Origin: Planctomycetia bacterium | Lineage (GTDB): Bacteria; Planctomycetota; Planctomycetia; Pirellulales; Thermoguttaceae | Reading direction: 5' to 3' | Assembly (NCBI GenBank): GCA_030537455.1 | Contig: JAUNMR010000012.1 | Location: forward strand, 13,127 to 77,126 | Length of the DNA stretch: 64,000 bases | Shown here: positions 9,158-17,660 of the stretch, one piece after another | Layout of the letters: the number at the start of each line of letters is the position of its first letter | Numbering within the stretch: position 1 is the first letter of the stretch | Translations under genes and position numbers: made by a program | Notes under the pieces: generated by a model | Databases searched by the model: none | The model's input: only the letters and a program-made list of their open reading frames with translations | Told to the model about the DNA's origin: nothing

Positions 9158-10372
9158 TTACTGACGCGAATGAACTTTTCCGGCAACGCGATAGGGCAAG
9201 CCTTGGATTCTGAGGAAGCCAGTGGCGTCATTTTGATTGTACGCGTCGCTTCCTTCCATGGTGGCAATGCCTTCGTTATATAGCGAGTTTTCGCTGGAGC
9301 GACCGTTCATAATGATATTGCCCTTGTAGAGCTTGAGCGAGACGCGACCGGTGACGTACTTTTGCGCTTCCTTAACGAAAGCAAGCAACGCGTCCATCTT
9401 GGCGCTGTACCAGTATCCGTAGTAGACGAGTTCAGCGACTTCCGGCGCGAGTCTGTCGCGCAGGTGCATGAGTTCTCGTTCCATGGTGAGTTGCTCAACG
9501 TACATGTGTGCGTCGTAGAGAATAGTCATAGCGGGCGCTTCATATACGCCACGACTCTTCATACCGACGAATCGATTCTCGACCATGTCGATGATACCGA
9601 CGCCGTTTCGTCCGCCGATGGTATTGAGCGCGGCAACGATTTCGTAAGCGTTCATTTTCTGACCGTTAACGGCGACCGGCATGCCTTGTTCGAAGTCGAT
9701 AATGACTTCCTCTTCTTGATCCGGCGCCATTTGGGGCTTGACGCACATACCGAAGTCGACCAGGTCAAGACCGTTGACGTTAAGATCTTCGAGCTTTCCA
9801 GCTTCGTAGCTGATGTGGAGGCAGTTTTCGTCGGAAGAGTAGGGCTTTGACTTTGAGGCTTTGACCGGAATATTGTGTTTTTCGCAATATTCGATCATCT
9901 CGGAACGACCTGGGAACTGCGCGCGGAAATCGTCCATACGCCACGGGACTATCATTTTAATATCGGGACGCAGCGCCTCTGCGGCGAGTTGGAAACGACA
10001 TTGGTCATTGCCCTTCCCGGTGGCGCCGTGGGCGTAATAATCGGCTCCGACTTCCTTTGCTACCTCTAGAATCTTCTTGGAAATGAGCGGTCTTGCGATG
10101 GAAGTACCGAGGAGATAGACCGATTCGTACTTCGCCTGCCATTGCATGACGGGGAAAGCGAAATCACGGCACAACTCTTCTTTGACGTCGATGAAGCGCA
10201 CGGATGAGGCGCCAATATTTTCAGCCTTTTGACGAATAGCTTCACGATCTTCACAGGGTTGCCCCAGGTCAACGTACACAGCATGGACGTCGTAGCCTTT
10301 TTCCAGGAGCCATCCGAGAATAACGGAGGTGTCCAGACCGCCCGAGTACGCCAACACACATTTTTTACTCAT
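9158..10372 (-). CDS. argG: Argininosuccinate synthase
   Basis: Joins citrulline and aspartate at the cost of ATP to make argininosuccinate, the penultimate step of arginine synthesis. The ATP-pyrophosphatase loop AYSGGLDTSV is at residues 8-17, and the citrulline/aspartate-binding segment around YYAHGATGKGNDQCRFQ is intact. Length is 404 residues, typical of the family. AAAGGA lies about 8 bases before the ATG. It is transcribed alone, convergent to carB, and ends in a strong hairpin. A weak minus-strand promoter candidate is TTGTCA (10540-10535), 16 bases, TAACAT (10518-10513). argH is not in the window. Confidence 0.97.
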   Translation of the reverse strand: MSKKCVLAYSGGLDTSVILGWLLEKGYDVHAVYVDLGQPCEDREAIRQKAENIGASSVRFIDVKEELCRDFAFPVMQWQAKYESVYLLGTSIARPLISKKILEVAKEVGADYYAHGATGKGNDQCRFQLAAEALRPDIKMIVPWRMDDFRAQFPGRSEMIEYCEKHNIPVKASKSKPYSSDENCLHISYEAGKLEDLNVNGLDLVDFGMCVKPQMAPDQEEEVIIDFEQGMPVAVNGQKMNAYEIVAALNTIGGRNGVGIIDMVENRFVGMKSRGVYEAPAMTILYDAHMYVEQLTMERELMHLRDRLAPEVAELVYYGYWYSAKMDALLAFVKEAQKYVTGRVSLKLYKGNIIMNGRSSENSLYNEGIATMEGSDAYNQNDATGFLRIQGLPYRVAGKVHSRQ

Positions 10373-10801
10373 TGCGTTTTCCTTTGTACGAGATTATCTT
10401 GTAGTTATGCGTGATCTTGATTTCCAACGTACCGATTCGCAAAGTCTTACGCTCATTGTCTTTCGTCCCTTACGCCAAGACGTTGATTGTAGGACCTTTG
10501 AACCTAATACCTATGTTATCTTTTCTTTAAAATTTGACAAGTCGCGCCATGCTAGAAATCTAGGAATTAAATTCTTTGTAGTTTTTTCGTCAACCCAAAG
10601 TGAACGAGAATCATGAGAGTTATATAAGTTATAAGTAAATTAAGAGTAGTCGCGGGCGCTTGACGTCATGGACGTAAGCGGTACATTTTAATGTGTTTTT
10701 TTTAGCGTTCCTCCGTTTGTATTCGCGCGTCCTTGCGAACGCCGCGTATCGACCGGACGCAACGCAATCGAGCTCCTCCGGTTCTATTATGGGAGTTTAA
10801 G
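10373..10801. other. Intergenic region between divergent argG and leuB-like gene
   Basis: A 429-base non-coding stretch. It holds the promoter candidate for the downstream gene, a possible argG promoter on the minus strand (10513-10540) and an AT-rich tract. The short imperfect dyad CTAGAAATCTAG lies at about 10552-10563. I see no convincing gene in it. Confidence 0.5.
10660..10687 (+). promoter_or_regulatory. Promoter candidate of leuB-like gene
   Basis: TTGACG (10660-10665), a 16-base spacer and TACATT (10682-10687), giving a leader of about 108 bases. Confidence 0.45.
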
Positions 10802-11875
10802 ATGAGCAATTTGTTGAGAGTCGCGACGATGGGCGGTGACGGCACCGGTCCGGAAGTAGTTGCGGAAGCGGTTAAGGTCTTAAAAGAAGTCGCCAAACTC
10901 GAAAATATCAATCTTGAACTGGTTGATTTTGATATCTGTGGCGAACGCTATTTGAAGAACGGCGGCGTGATTATTACCGACGACGAAGTTGCTGAACTTG
11001 GCAAGTTCAGCTCAATTCTCCTTGGCGCGGTGGGTCACCCGGACGTTAAACCTGGTATTCTCGAGAAAGGTCTTCTGCTTCGTCTTCGCTTCGAATTCGA
11101 TCAGTATATCAACCTTCGTCCTGTGAAGCTTTTCCCCGGCGTAGAAACCCCTCTAAAGGGGAAAGGTCCCGAAGATCTCGATTTCGTCGTCGTTCGCGAA
11201 AACACCGAGGATATGTACACCGGCGTCGGCGGTTTCCTCAAGAAAGGAACCGCGGACGAAGTCGCGACGCAAACGGCGATTTATACTCGCAAAGGATGCG
11301 AACGCTGTATTCGCTGGGCGTTTGAACTGACGCGTAAACGCAATAATCCCAAAGGTAAGAAGCTCACGCTCGTCGCAAAGACGAACGTCTTGACCTATGG
11401 TCACGACCTTTGGATGCGTACGTTCGAAGAAGTCGGCGCTGAATATCCCGATATCCAAAAAGATTACAACAACGTCGACGCGTGTTGCATGTGGATGGTT
11501 AAGAACCCGGAATACTACGACGTGATTGTTACCACGAATATGTTCGGCGATATCATCACCGACCTCGCCGGAATTCTTCAGGGCGGTATGGGCGTTGCGG
11601 CCGGCGGTAATATCAATCCGGAACCTGGCGGGACGAGTATGTACGAACCAATGGGCGGTAGCGCGCCGAAATATACGGGTTTGAATGTTATTAACCCGAT
11701 CGCGGCTATCAACTCTGTCTCCATGATGCTCAGTCAGGAAGGTTATCAAGCGGCGGCGGATCGTGTTATGAAGTCGATTCAACTTGTGACCGGAACGAAG
11801 ATGAAGAGCCAAGCGGCGGGCAAAATGGGGTATTCTACGACGGAAGTCGGCGACCTTGTTTGCGAAAACCTATAA
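10802..11875 (+). CDS. leuB: 3-isopropylmalate/isocitrate dehydrogenase family, probably LeuB
   Basis: NAD(P)-dependent beta-decarboxylating dehydrogenase. The MGGDGTGPEV start, the substrate Arg region (LRLRFEFDQYINLRPVKL), the VVRENTEDMYTG block and TNMFGDIITDLAG define the family. GAVGHPDVKPGILEKGLLLRLR resembles the leucine-pathway enzymes of several non-proteobacterial phyla, so oxidation of 3-isopropylmalate is the best guess. Isocitrate, homoisocitrate or tartrate specificity cannot be ruled out from sequence alone. The start at 10802 follows GGGAG and gives the family-typical N-terminus; 357 residues. No other leu genes are adjacent, so the gene symbol is tentative. Confidence 0.78.
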   Translation: MSNLLRVATMGGDGTGPEVVAEAVKVLKEVAKLENINLELVDFDICGERYLKNGGVIITDDEVAELGKFSSILLGAVGHPDVKPGILEKGLLLRLRFEFDQYINLRPVKLFPGVETPLKGKGPEDLDFVVVRENTEDMYTGVGGFLKKGTADEVATQTAIYTRKGCERCIRWAFELTRKRNNPKGKKLTLVAKTNVLTYGHDLWMRTFEEVGAEYPDIQKDYNNVDACCMWMVKNPEYYDVIVTTNMFGDIITDLAGILQGGMGVAAGGNINPEPGGTSMYEPMGGSAPKYTGLNVINPIAAINSVSMMLSQEGYQAAADRVMKSIQLVTGTKMKSQAAGKMGYSTTEVGDLVCENL

Positions 11876-11915
11876 TTGATGGTTTTCAAGCTCTTTATCG
11901 TAGTTTTTTAAGGGT

Positions 11916-11947
11916 GAACCCGTCAGACTTCACGGTCCGACGGGTTC
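11916..11947. terminator. Hairpin after leuB-like gene
   Basis: GAACCCGTC (11916-11924) pairs perfectly with GACGGGTTC (11939-11947), 41 bases past the stop. The U-tract on the plus strand is poor (TGTGCCATTT), while the minus side has six Ts, so terminator strength is uncertain. Confidence 0.5.
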
Positions 11948-12045
11948 TGTGCCATTTAGCCTCCACCCTGTCGATTATTAAGCGTAATCGTCCTGAGGCT
12001 AGATCGTTGTTATTTTTACCAATAGTCAGCAGTATTGCTCTTTCT

Positions 12046-12582
12046 ATGGAAATCAATATATCTAATAATAGTTCGAGCTATTATATGACCCTAGAACCGC
12101 ATCAGTCTCACCTTGACGTCTGGGGGCATACGAATAACGTATGCTATATCCAGTGGATGCAAGACGTCGCGGTAGCACACTCCGCGGCTCTTGGCTGGGA
12201 TTCTAAGGAGTATCTTTCTCACAATAGCATGTGGGTGGTTCGTAGCCACTCAATTGAGTACAAACATTCGAGCTATTTGGGCGATCGTATCTTTGTGCAG
12301 ACTTGGATCGCCGAAATGCGTAAGGTAAGTTGTCTTCGCCGCTATCGTTTTCTGAAATTGCCGAAAGAGATGGATATTCCAGAAGTATCGTCTCCTTGCG
12401 GTTTTATAGCACGCGACGCGCTTGATAAATATTCCCCAGAACTTCTTGCAAGCGCAGAGACAACTTGGGCTTTTGTGTCTAGCGACGCCCTTAAACCGAT
12501 TCGCGTCTTTTCAGACCTGAGCGCTTTGTTTGATCTGTCCGTGGAGGAATGTCGTAATCGTTTTAGACCGAAAGAGTTTTAA
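12046..12582 (+). CDS. Acyl-CoA thioesterase, hotdog fold (YbgC/4HBT type)
   Basis: Predicted cytosolic thioesterase that hydrolyses an acyl-CoA or acyl-ACP. The segment DVWGHTNNVCYIQWMQDVAVAH matches the hotdog active-site helix (D-x-x-GH-x-NN), and SIEYKHSSYLGDRI fits the following strand pair. From the ATG at 12046 the protein is about 178 residues, somewhat longer than typical 130-160-residue members because of a C-terminal extension. A second ATG at 12085 starts right before the conserved core; neither has a good ribosome site, so the start is uncertain. Its substrate is unknown, and no fatty-acid or phenylacetate genes are adjacent. Confidence 0.8.
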   Translation: MEINISNNSSSYYMTLEPHQSHLDVWGHTNNVCYIQWMQDVAVAHSAALGWDSKEYLSHNSMWVVRSHSIEYKHSSYLGDRIFVQTWIAEMRKVSCLRRYRFLKLPKEMDIPEVSSPCGFIARDALDKYSPELLASAETTWAFVSSDALKPIRVFSDLSALFDLSVEECRNRFRPKEF

Positions 12583-12607
12583 ATCGTTCAGAGTCGGTTT
12601 TTCTGAC

Positions 12608-12636
12608 TTGCTATGCGACACTTCTAACGTTAGAAT
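12608..12636 (+). promoter_or_regulatory. Promoter of the DUF4432 gene
   Basis: TTGCTA (12608-12613), a 17-base spacer and TAGAAT (12631-12636), about 90 bases before the next start codon. Confidence 0.5.
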
Positions 12637-12734
12637 CAAATTGACGTTGTTTCACCTCACGGCTGACTCGTGTGTCTGTTTACTTTGTGGCGATACGGCG
12701 TTCTGTATTGATAATCCGATAGCGCTTTGGAGAT

Positions 12735-13904
12735 ATGACAATGACAGAGAAGATCACGCTCGTAGACGTTGATCAAGGCGTTTACGTAGAGACTTATCAT
12801 TATTCCTCACAGTGGTCGAGTAGCGAGGGTAGCGCAACAGTTCGCGCGACGAAACGACGACTCTACGGAGGCAAGCAGGACGGCGTGGACGTAGTGGAGA
12901 TTTCCTCGGGTCGTTTTACTTTCGTGGTAGCTTTGACCCGTGGTATGAATATTCTTCGCGCTTCCTGCGACGGCGTCGAGCTGAAGTGGGATTCGCCCGT
13001 GAACGGACCGGTTCATCCTCAATTCGTCTCTCTCTTTGCCCCTAACGGTTGCGGATGGCTTGAGGGGTTCTCCGAATGGGTCGCACGTTGCGGTCTTGAA
13101 AGTAACGGAGCGCCAGAGTTTAGCGACGCCGGCGTCTTGAAGTACCCGTTGCACGGTCGTTTATCAAACCTGCCGGCGCGTAAGGTCATTCTTGAAATCG
13201 ACCAAGAATCAAACGAAATACGCTTGACCGGAGAGGTTCTGGAGACGAGCGTCTTTGGTCATCGCTTTCTCTTTACGAGCGCCTATTGCATAAAAGGCGG
13301 CGCAAAAACCCTTCAGGTAGAGGATCGCGTGACAAATCTTTTGAGCGTTTCCGATGAGTTCGAACTGCTCTATCATATCAACACGGGGTATCCTTTGGTT
13401 TCGCCCGGTTCACGTTTTTATGCAGCGTTCGAACGGATGTGCCCTCGCGATCAAAACGCAGTGAAAGAACTCCCGAATTGGGATCATTTCGAAGCCCCGA
13501 CGCCGGGTCGCCCTGAAACGTGCTACTTCTTTGAACTTACCACCGACGCGCAAGGTCAAAGCAAGGTCGCTATGCTCGATCCCTCCGGTGAACGCGGCGT
13601 AGAACTGAGCGTGAATCGTAATGAGTTCCCGTATTTCATTCTTTGGAAGACGCAACGTCCTAATGGCGAGATTTATGTTTCTGGTATGGAACCTGCGGTA
13701 AACTTTCCGAATACACGTTCCTTTGAGGCGTCTCACAATCGTGTTGTCACGCTACAACCGAATGAGTCTCGCTTTTTCCACCTAACCTTTACAGCGTTGA
13801 CGACCGGCGCGGAGGCTCGTGCGAGCGTGTCGGCGATCGAGTCTCTACAACAGAAGGGCGCGCGTAAGATCGAGTCGTCGCCACTTGCGGAATGGTGCGA
13901 ATGA
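12735..13904 (+). CDS. DUF4432 family, aldose 1-epimerase-like protein
   Basis: Cytosolic beta-sandwich protein of the galactose-mutarotase superfamily (DUF4432). Supporting segments are LTRGMNI near residue 70, YPLHGRLSNLPA near 137-148, which includes the conserved His of the mutarotase fold, the ELLYHINTGYPL block and the HFEAPTPG region. It has no signal peptide, unlike many CAZymes in this window. Likely roles are interconversion of sugar anomers or keto-deoxy sugars; the family's exact reaction is not established. GGAG sits just before the first ATG (12735); the ATG at 12741 is equally possible. Monocistronic, with a bidirectional terminator behind it. Length 389 residues. Confidence 0.78.
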   Translation: MTMTEKITLVDVDQGVYVETYHYSSQWSSSEGSATVRATKRRLYGGKQDGVDVVEISSGRFTFVVALTRGMNILRASCDGVELKWDSPVNGPVHPQFVSLFAPNGCGWLEGFSEWVARCGLESNGAPEFSDAGVLKYPLHGRLSNLPARKVILEIDQESNEIRLTGEVLETSVFGHRFLFTSAYCIKGGAKTLQVEDRVTNLLSVSDEFELLYHINTGYPLVSPGSRFYAAFERMCPRDQNAVKELPNWDHFEAPTPGRPETCYFFELTTDAQGQSKVAMLDPSGERGVELSVNRNEFPYFILWKTQRPNGEIYVSGMEPAVNFPNTRSFEASHNRVVTLQPNESRFFHLTFTALTTGAEARASVSAIESLQQKGARKIESSPLAEWCE

Positions 13905-13983
13905 TCGTCAACGCCTTCTTTAATGCGCGTCATTGAGCGTCGCGATTGTCTAATGAATCGTTCTCTGTGACGATGAAGAAAAA

Positions 13984-14029
13984 AAGAAGCACAACGTCTT
14001 TACGAGTAGACGTTGTGCTTCTTCATTTT
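13984..14029. terminator. Bidirectional terminator
   Basis: Perfect 16-bp stem AAGAAGCACAACGTCT (13984-13999) with AGACGTTGTGCTTCTT (14008-14023) and an 8-base loop. Plus-strand exit is CATTTTG, and the minus-strand exit is a T-rich run, so it serves both convergent genes. Confidence 0.85.
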
Positions 14030-14060
14030 GTCAAGAGCGCAAAGGAGGAGTCGTTTCTTC

Positions 14061-15305
14061 CTAGAGGAGTCTTGATGCGGTTTCGCAGTCGATGACCAGG
14101 TGGGTCCAGGGACGGTCGAGGTCTTCGGTCAGTAGCGGTTCGATGGCTTCGGTTTTAAGTTCGCCACATTCCCCACAAGGGCCGCCGATCAGTACAAGGT
14201 ATTTTCCGGGCTTTTTAGCAAAATCGACCAATTCCTGGAAATCAAAGAGCGCGACGGAACGAATCGTTTCGGGCTGGATCGCCTCTTTGGCAGAATAAGG
14301 CTGGAAGAGCACGTCTCCGACCCAGTCTTGTTTTTTGAGCGTTTCCGAGACGTTCTCCTCGACGTACCCATTCTTATAGAGGTAGTTAAAGTACTTTCCG
14401 TATAGTCCGTGGGGATCGGACGCGGCGGCAAGTGAGGTGACGAGCACGTCAATATCGTCTCGCTGTTCAAAACAATGTTTCATTGCGGGGTTCTCTCGCA
14501 ATTGTTTGTATCCTTCCGTCATAATCACGGGCGGGGAGAAGAACCCGATGCACTCGACGTCGTGTCCCTTTTCCGCCAAGTAGGCGAAGTATGTGGTCGG
14601 ATCCTTATACTGCTCTGAAATGTGAAAACCGCCTGGGGTGAGCGCGTGTAGAGTGAGTTTCGGCGTTTGCACCTCGGTACGATTGGATAGCCTTTTTGCG
14701 ACCTCCATTGCGGCATACCCGGCGCCAAACCCGAGATGCACACGCACGTTCTCGGAGGACTCGCCGCGCGCCTTTGCTTCCTCAACCTTCCTGGCGTACA
14801 CTCTATCGATGAGTTTGATCACCAGGTCGGCGGCGGTGGAACTAACGTGTCGAGAAGTGGTTTTTCCGACAACGTTTACAATCGCAAGGTCTCCGTCGTC
14901 CTTCGCGAGTTTTTCAGTCAATTGGTACTTTTCGACCAATTGGTCCCTGAGCTCTTTGACAAGCGGCGGTTGTAGGAGTAAGAAGCCTCGTTGGAAGGCG
15001 GTCCACAAGAGCGGATAGACGCTTTCACGATTGAAGTCAGGTCTGTTTCTTTCCGTATTAAGCCATTGAGCGACGGCCTTTGCGGCGCCCGGTTGACGCT
15101 TGGGTTTTCCGCTGTTCTGGTCAGTCTCATTGTCCTTCTTGGCGCGTTTATATTTTTCAGCGGGACTTTTAGGCGCCATGTAGTGGAAGAATCGTTCACA
15201 CACGGCAAAGACGAGTTCGTCAGACTCGTCATTTAACGAGGCGCGACGCGATTGTGCGCTGTTGATTTCACTTTTGTCTTCGCTGTCTTTCTTTCGTCGC
15301 GGCAT
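14061..15305 (-). CDS. SorC/DeoR-like sugar-binding transcriptional regulator
   Basis: Predicted DNA-binding regulator with an effector-binding domain. After a charged, low-complexity N-terminus (1-75, lysine-rich), residues 76-115 resemble a winged-helix unit (AVAQWLNTERNRPDFNRESV, then GFLLLQPP). From about 145 to 400 the sequence follows the SorC sugar-binding fold: VVGKTTSRHVSSTAADLV, the sugar-phosphate loop LGFGAGYAAMEVAKRL, and GKYLVLIGGPCGECG near the C-terminus. GAGG lies about 8 bases before the ATG. Length (414) exceeds the usual 310-330, mostly because of the N-terminal tail. A neighbouring sensor-like gene lies upstream on the same strand. Target genes and ligand are unknown; the divergent assignment as a SorC relative is moderate. 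Confidence 0.6.
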   Translation of the reverse strand: MPRRKKDSEDKSEINSAQSRRASLNDESDELVFAVCERFFHYMAPKSPAEKYKRAKKDNETDQNSGKPKRQPGAAKAVAQWLNTERNRPDFNRESVYPLLWTAFQRGFLLLQPPLVKELRDQLVEKYQLTEKLAKDDGDLAIVNVVGKTTSRHVSSTAADLVIKLIDRVYARKVEEAKARGESSENVRVHLGFGAGYAAMEVAKRLSNRTEVQTPKLTLHALTPGGFHISEQYKDPTTYFAYLAEKGHDVECIGFFSPPVIMTEGYKQLRENPAMKHCFEQRDDIDVLVTSLAAASDPHGLYGKYFNYLYKNGYVEENVSETLKKQDWVGDVLFQPYSAKEAIQPETIRSVALFDFQELVDFAKKPGKYLVLIGGPCGECGELKTEAIEPLLTEDLDRPWTHLVIDCETASRLL

Positions 15306-15454
15306 AATAATCCTCTCGTAGTGAATGTGACCAATGTTTAACGCGCGTCACCGCACGCCGTACATTTGATGCGTTATATGGCGGACGATTCGTGCCAATA
15401 AGCAGGAATCGTGGCGATTCTTAAGGTGCATTTTCAAGCACAAGGCTTAATTTG

Positions 15455-17452
15455 TCAGTAGAGGTTTTCCCGGTTTTCATCACGCCATATAGGTAATTCT
15501 TCATTAATTGTATCAAATAGCAAGATCGGGGAGAAGCAATCGCCCTTGCTAATGAGGTTGACCACGCGTTGAGGCGCATTCCAAACAGTATTCTTAAAAT
15601 GCTCTTTTCTTCTTTGAGTGAGCGCGTCATATATTCTAGTAGGCTCCTCCTCTACGGTACGGCAGAGGAAGTACATGGGATGATAGTCGAGTTTGAGCTT
15701 CTCGATTTCAAGGCATAGGAAGTAAGCGTCAAGGATAGCGTGATTAGAGATTGCCTGTTTTACAAAATCCCTAAATTCCTTCTCGACTGGGTCTTTAACT
15801 TTTGCCAGGAAGTATCCGTCGGCATGAATGTCGTAGACGCTTAGGCCTCGATTGTCAAGACGCTCAGACTGCATTTCGGGCAGATCGTCAAAATATGAAC
15901 CGTCCGGGCGCTCGTCGACGAAAATAATGTGATATTTTTGCGACTGTAGCATAGCGATGGCAACTTTTGTAGAACGTACGACGTCCACCGTGGCGCCAGC
16001 GATTTCCAGAGAACGCAACAGCTTCTTGTGTTCGTGAAAAGGATGCATAACACATAGAACCTTCGCTTTTTCGAGGAACGCTTTGACGTCATGTAGTTGT
16101 TTTAAGGTAGAAACGACGACGTCGCTTAAAGTTGCGGATTCAGAGTGACCATTTAGTAAGTTGTGTTTTTCTACCGAGTTTTCAGACGCATTATGCTTCA
16201 GGACTCTGTGGGTTTCGGACTGTTTCATGATCATTGCCCGGTAGGCTTTCGCGAGCCATGTTTCGCCTTTTCCAGAGGCTAACGTTATAGCGAAGTCCCT
16301 AAATGCAACTCTCATAGAGCGTAGCGTTCTTTCCAGCTTAACGAACTCAGTGGGATAGGTGGCGTCGTCGTCAAGTGGGAGATTCAGCGCTAGTTTTAAC
16401 GCAACTATACGCCCCGAGATAGTTCGAAAGTATTTTCCCAAAGTACGGTATAGCGCTTCTTCAAATGCTTGCCTCTTTCTTTGATTCTCTAGCTCATTTG
16501 ATTTGAGTAGATGAATGGCGAGCGCCAAATCCTTAGCATAAAGCTGTAGAAAGACAGCGTCCTGTTGTGAAAAAGCATTGGGCAGACGACTTTCAACGTT
16601 ACACACGCCAATCACTCTATTGCAGAAAAAAAGCGGAACCGTCAGTGAAGACAGCATATTGGGACCGCCCTTACGATATAGGACGTCGTTTTTAGTATCG
16701 TTGCAAATATAGACTTCACCGGAGGTAGCGACGTATCCGGTAATGCCGTTGCCATTAGAGGTGGCGTACAAAACATTGGCCGCGGCCTCTCGTGTGAGTC
16801 CAGCGTTAATGAAGGGTTTAAGCTTCTTTGTTGGATCAAGTGGGTCTAAGGTTCTGATTTCAAAAACGTTGTATTTAAGAATATCGAGCATATGTTGTTT
16901 GACATAAGCTCTGAGCGCGTCGACGCGTTCCTGGCGAGTCGTAGCGTGATCCTGATCGAATAGCGCGGTCAGTTCGCTACCAGCGGTCTGTAAAGTTTTA
17001 AAGATGTTTTCGGTCTGTACCGAGTCCGAGACGTCTTTAATTTCAACGAAATAGTACGGTTTGGAACGATATGGTTTCTGTCTGACGAGCAACTCAAATC
17101 GTATTCGTTTGTTCGGCACAGTTGTTTGCGCGGAGAGAGCGACTTGATTATAGGTAGAGAAGTCTAGCGATTCATCCTTGTCCTCATTAGGGAAATATGC
17201 AAGGATGGAACGCGCAGTTCGTTGTTCTTCTCGCGCGAAATGAAATGGCGCAAAGTCTCCAGACAGGATAACGGGGTAACGTATGGCGCGGTAGAAGTCA
17301 ACGCCATAGAAGTCTCGTTTCTCCTGATCGGCAGTACGAAAGAAGTCGTAAAAGGTTTTGTTGTAGTATTGAATACGTAACTCTTCGTCTACCAAAACGA
17401 CGCCGATGGACAATTGATTAATCTCGGCGTCGAGTGCAAATCGATCAATCAT
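15455..17452 (-). CDS. PAS-GAF sensor with degenerate receiver domain, no kinase
   Basis: Large soluble signalling protein (665 residues). Residues 10-140 form a PAS domain (GVVLVDEELRIQYYNKTF), and about 150-312 form a GAF domain (GITGYVATSGEVYICNDTKN, VPLFFCNRVIGVCNVES). A helical stretch at 325-400 looks like a dimerisation helix pair without a phosphorylatable HisKA motif. About 463-590 resembles a response-regulator receiver: Asp513 in FVDERPDG fits the phospho-acceptor, and the Lys in FLAKVKDP fits the conserved Lys. The usual N-terminal acidic pair is missing (LCVMHPF), so it may be a pseudo-receiver. A region of about 75 residues follows with no recognised domain. No ATPase, GGDEF or output HTH is present. 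AGG precedes the ATG by 7 bases. Confidence 0.65.
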   Translation of the reverse strand: MIDRFALDAEINQLSIGVVLVDEELRIQYYNKTFYDFFRTADQEKRDFYGVDFYRAIRYPVILSGDFAPFHFAREEQRTARSILAYFPNEDKDESLDFSTYNQVALSAQTTVPNKRIRFELLVRQKPYRSKPYYFVEIKDVSDSVQTENIFKTLQTAGSELTALFDQDHATTRQERVDALRAYVKQHMLDILKYNVFEIRTLDPLDPTKKLKPFINAGLTREAAANVLYATSNGNGITGYVATSGEVYICNDTKNDVLYRKGGPNMLSSLTVPLFFCNRVIGVCNVESRLPNAFSQQDAVFLQLYAKDLALAIHLLKSNELENQRKRQAFEEALYRTLGKYFRTISGRIVALKLALNLPLDDDATYPTEFVKLERTLRSMRVAFRDFAITLASGKGETWLAKAYRAMIMKQSETHRVLKHNASENSVEKHNLLNGHSESATLSDVVVSTLKQLHDVKAFLEKAKVLCVMHPFHEHKKLLRSLEIAGATVDVVRSTKVAIAMLQSQKYHIIFVDERPDGSYFDDLPEMQSERLDNRGLSVYDIHADGYFLAKVKDPVEKEFRDFVKQAISNHAILDAYFLCLEIEKLKLDYHPMYFLCRTVEEEPTRIYDALTQRRKEHFKNTVWNAPQRVVNLISKGDCFSPILLFDTINEELPIWRDENRENLY

Positions 17453-17538
17453 TTTAAACCTAAATATCTATACCTACAGAACCCCAACATAGCACGAACG
17501 CGCAATAGGGTCGTCACGTCGACCCCACTGTCGACTCC

Positions 17539-17566
17539 ATTATATCAGAAATGCAATAGACGTCAA
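17539..17566 (-). promoter_or_regulatory. Promoter of the PAS-GAF gene
   Basis: On the minus strand: TTGACG (17566-17561), a 16-base spacer and a perfect TATAAT (17544-17539), about 85 bases before the start codon at 17452. Confidence 0.65.
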
Positions 17567-17572
17567 ATAGTT

Positions 17573-17624
17573 ATAAAAAAGAAAGAGCCACGTCACAGCA
17601 GAATCATTCTGGTTGTGGCGTGGC
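17573..17624 (-). terminator. Terminator of the cytochrome fusion gene
   Basis: GCCACGTCACA pairs with TGTGGCGTGGC (one G-U pair), and inside it CAGAA pairs with TTCTG, making a long hairpin across 17587-17624. On the minus strand it runs into TCTTTCTTTTTT. Confidence 0.75.
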
Positions 17625-17660
17625 GTTCTTGGGAACGGTATTTAGCGACTGGGCGTAGAT

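Noticed and set aside
10329..10616. Plus-strand 95-codon frame across the start of argG
   Set aside because: It overlaps the argG start region and has no ribosome site; best seen as a chance frame.
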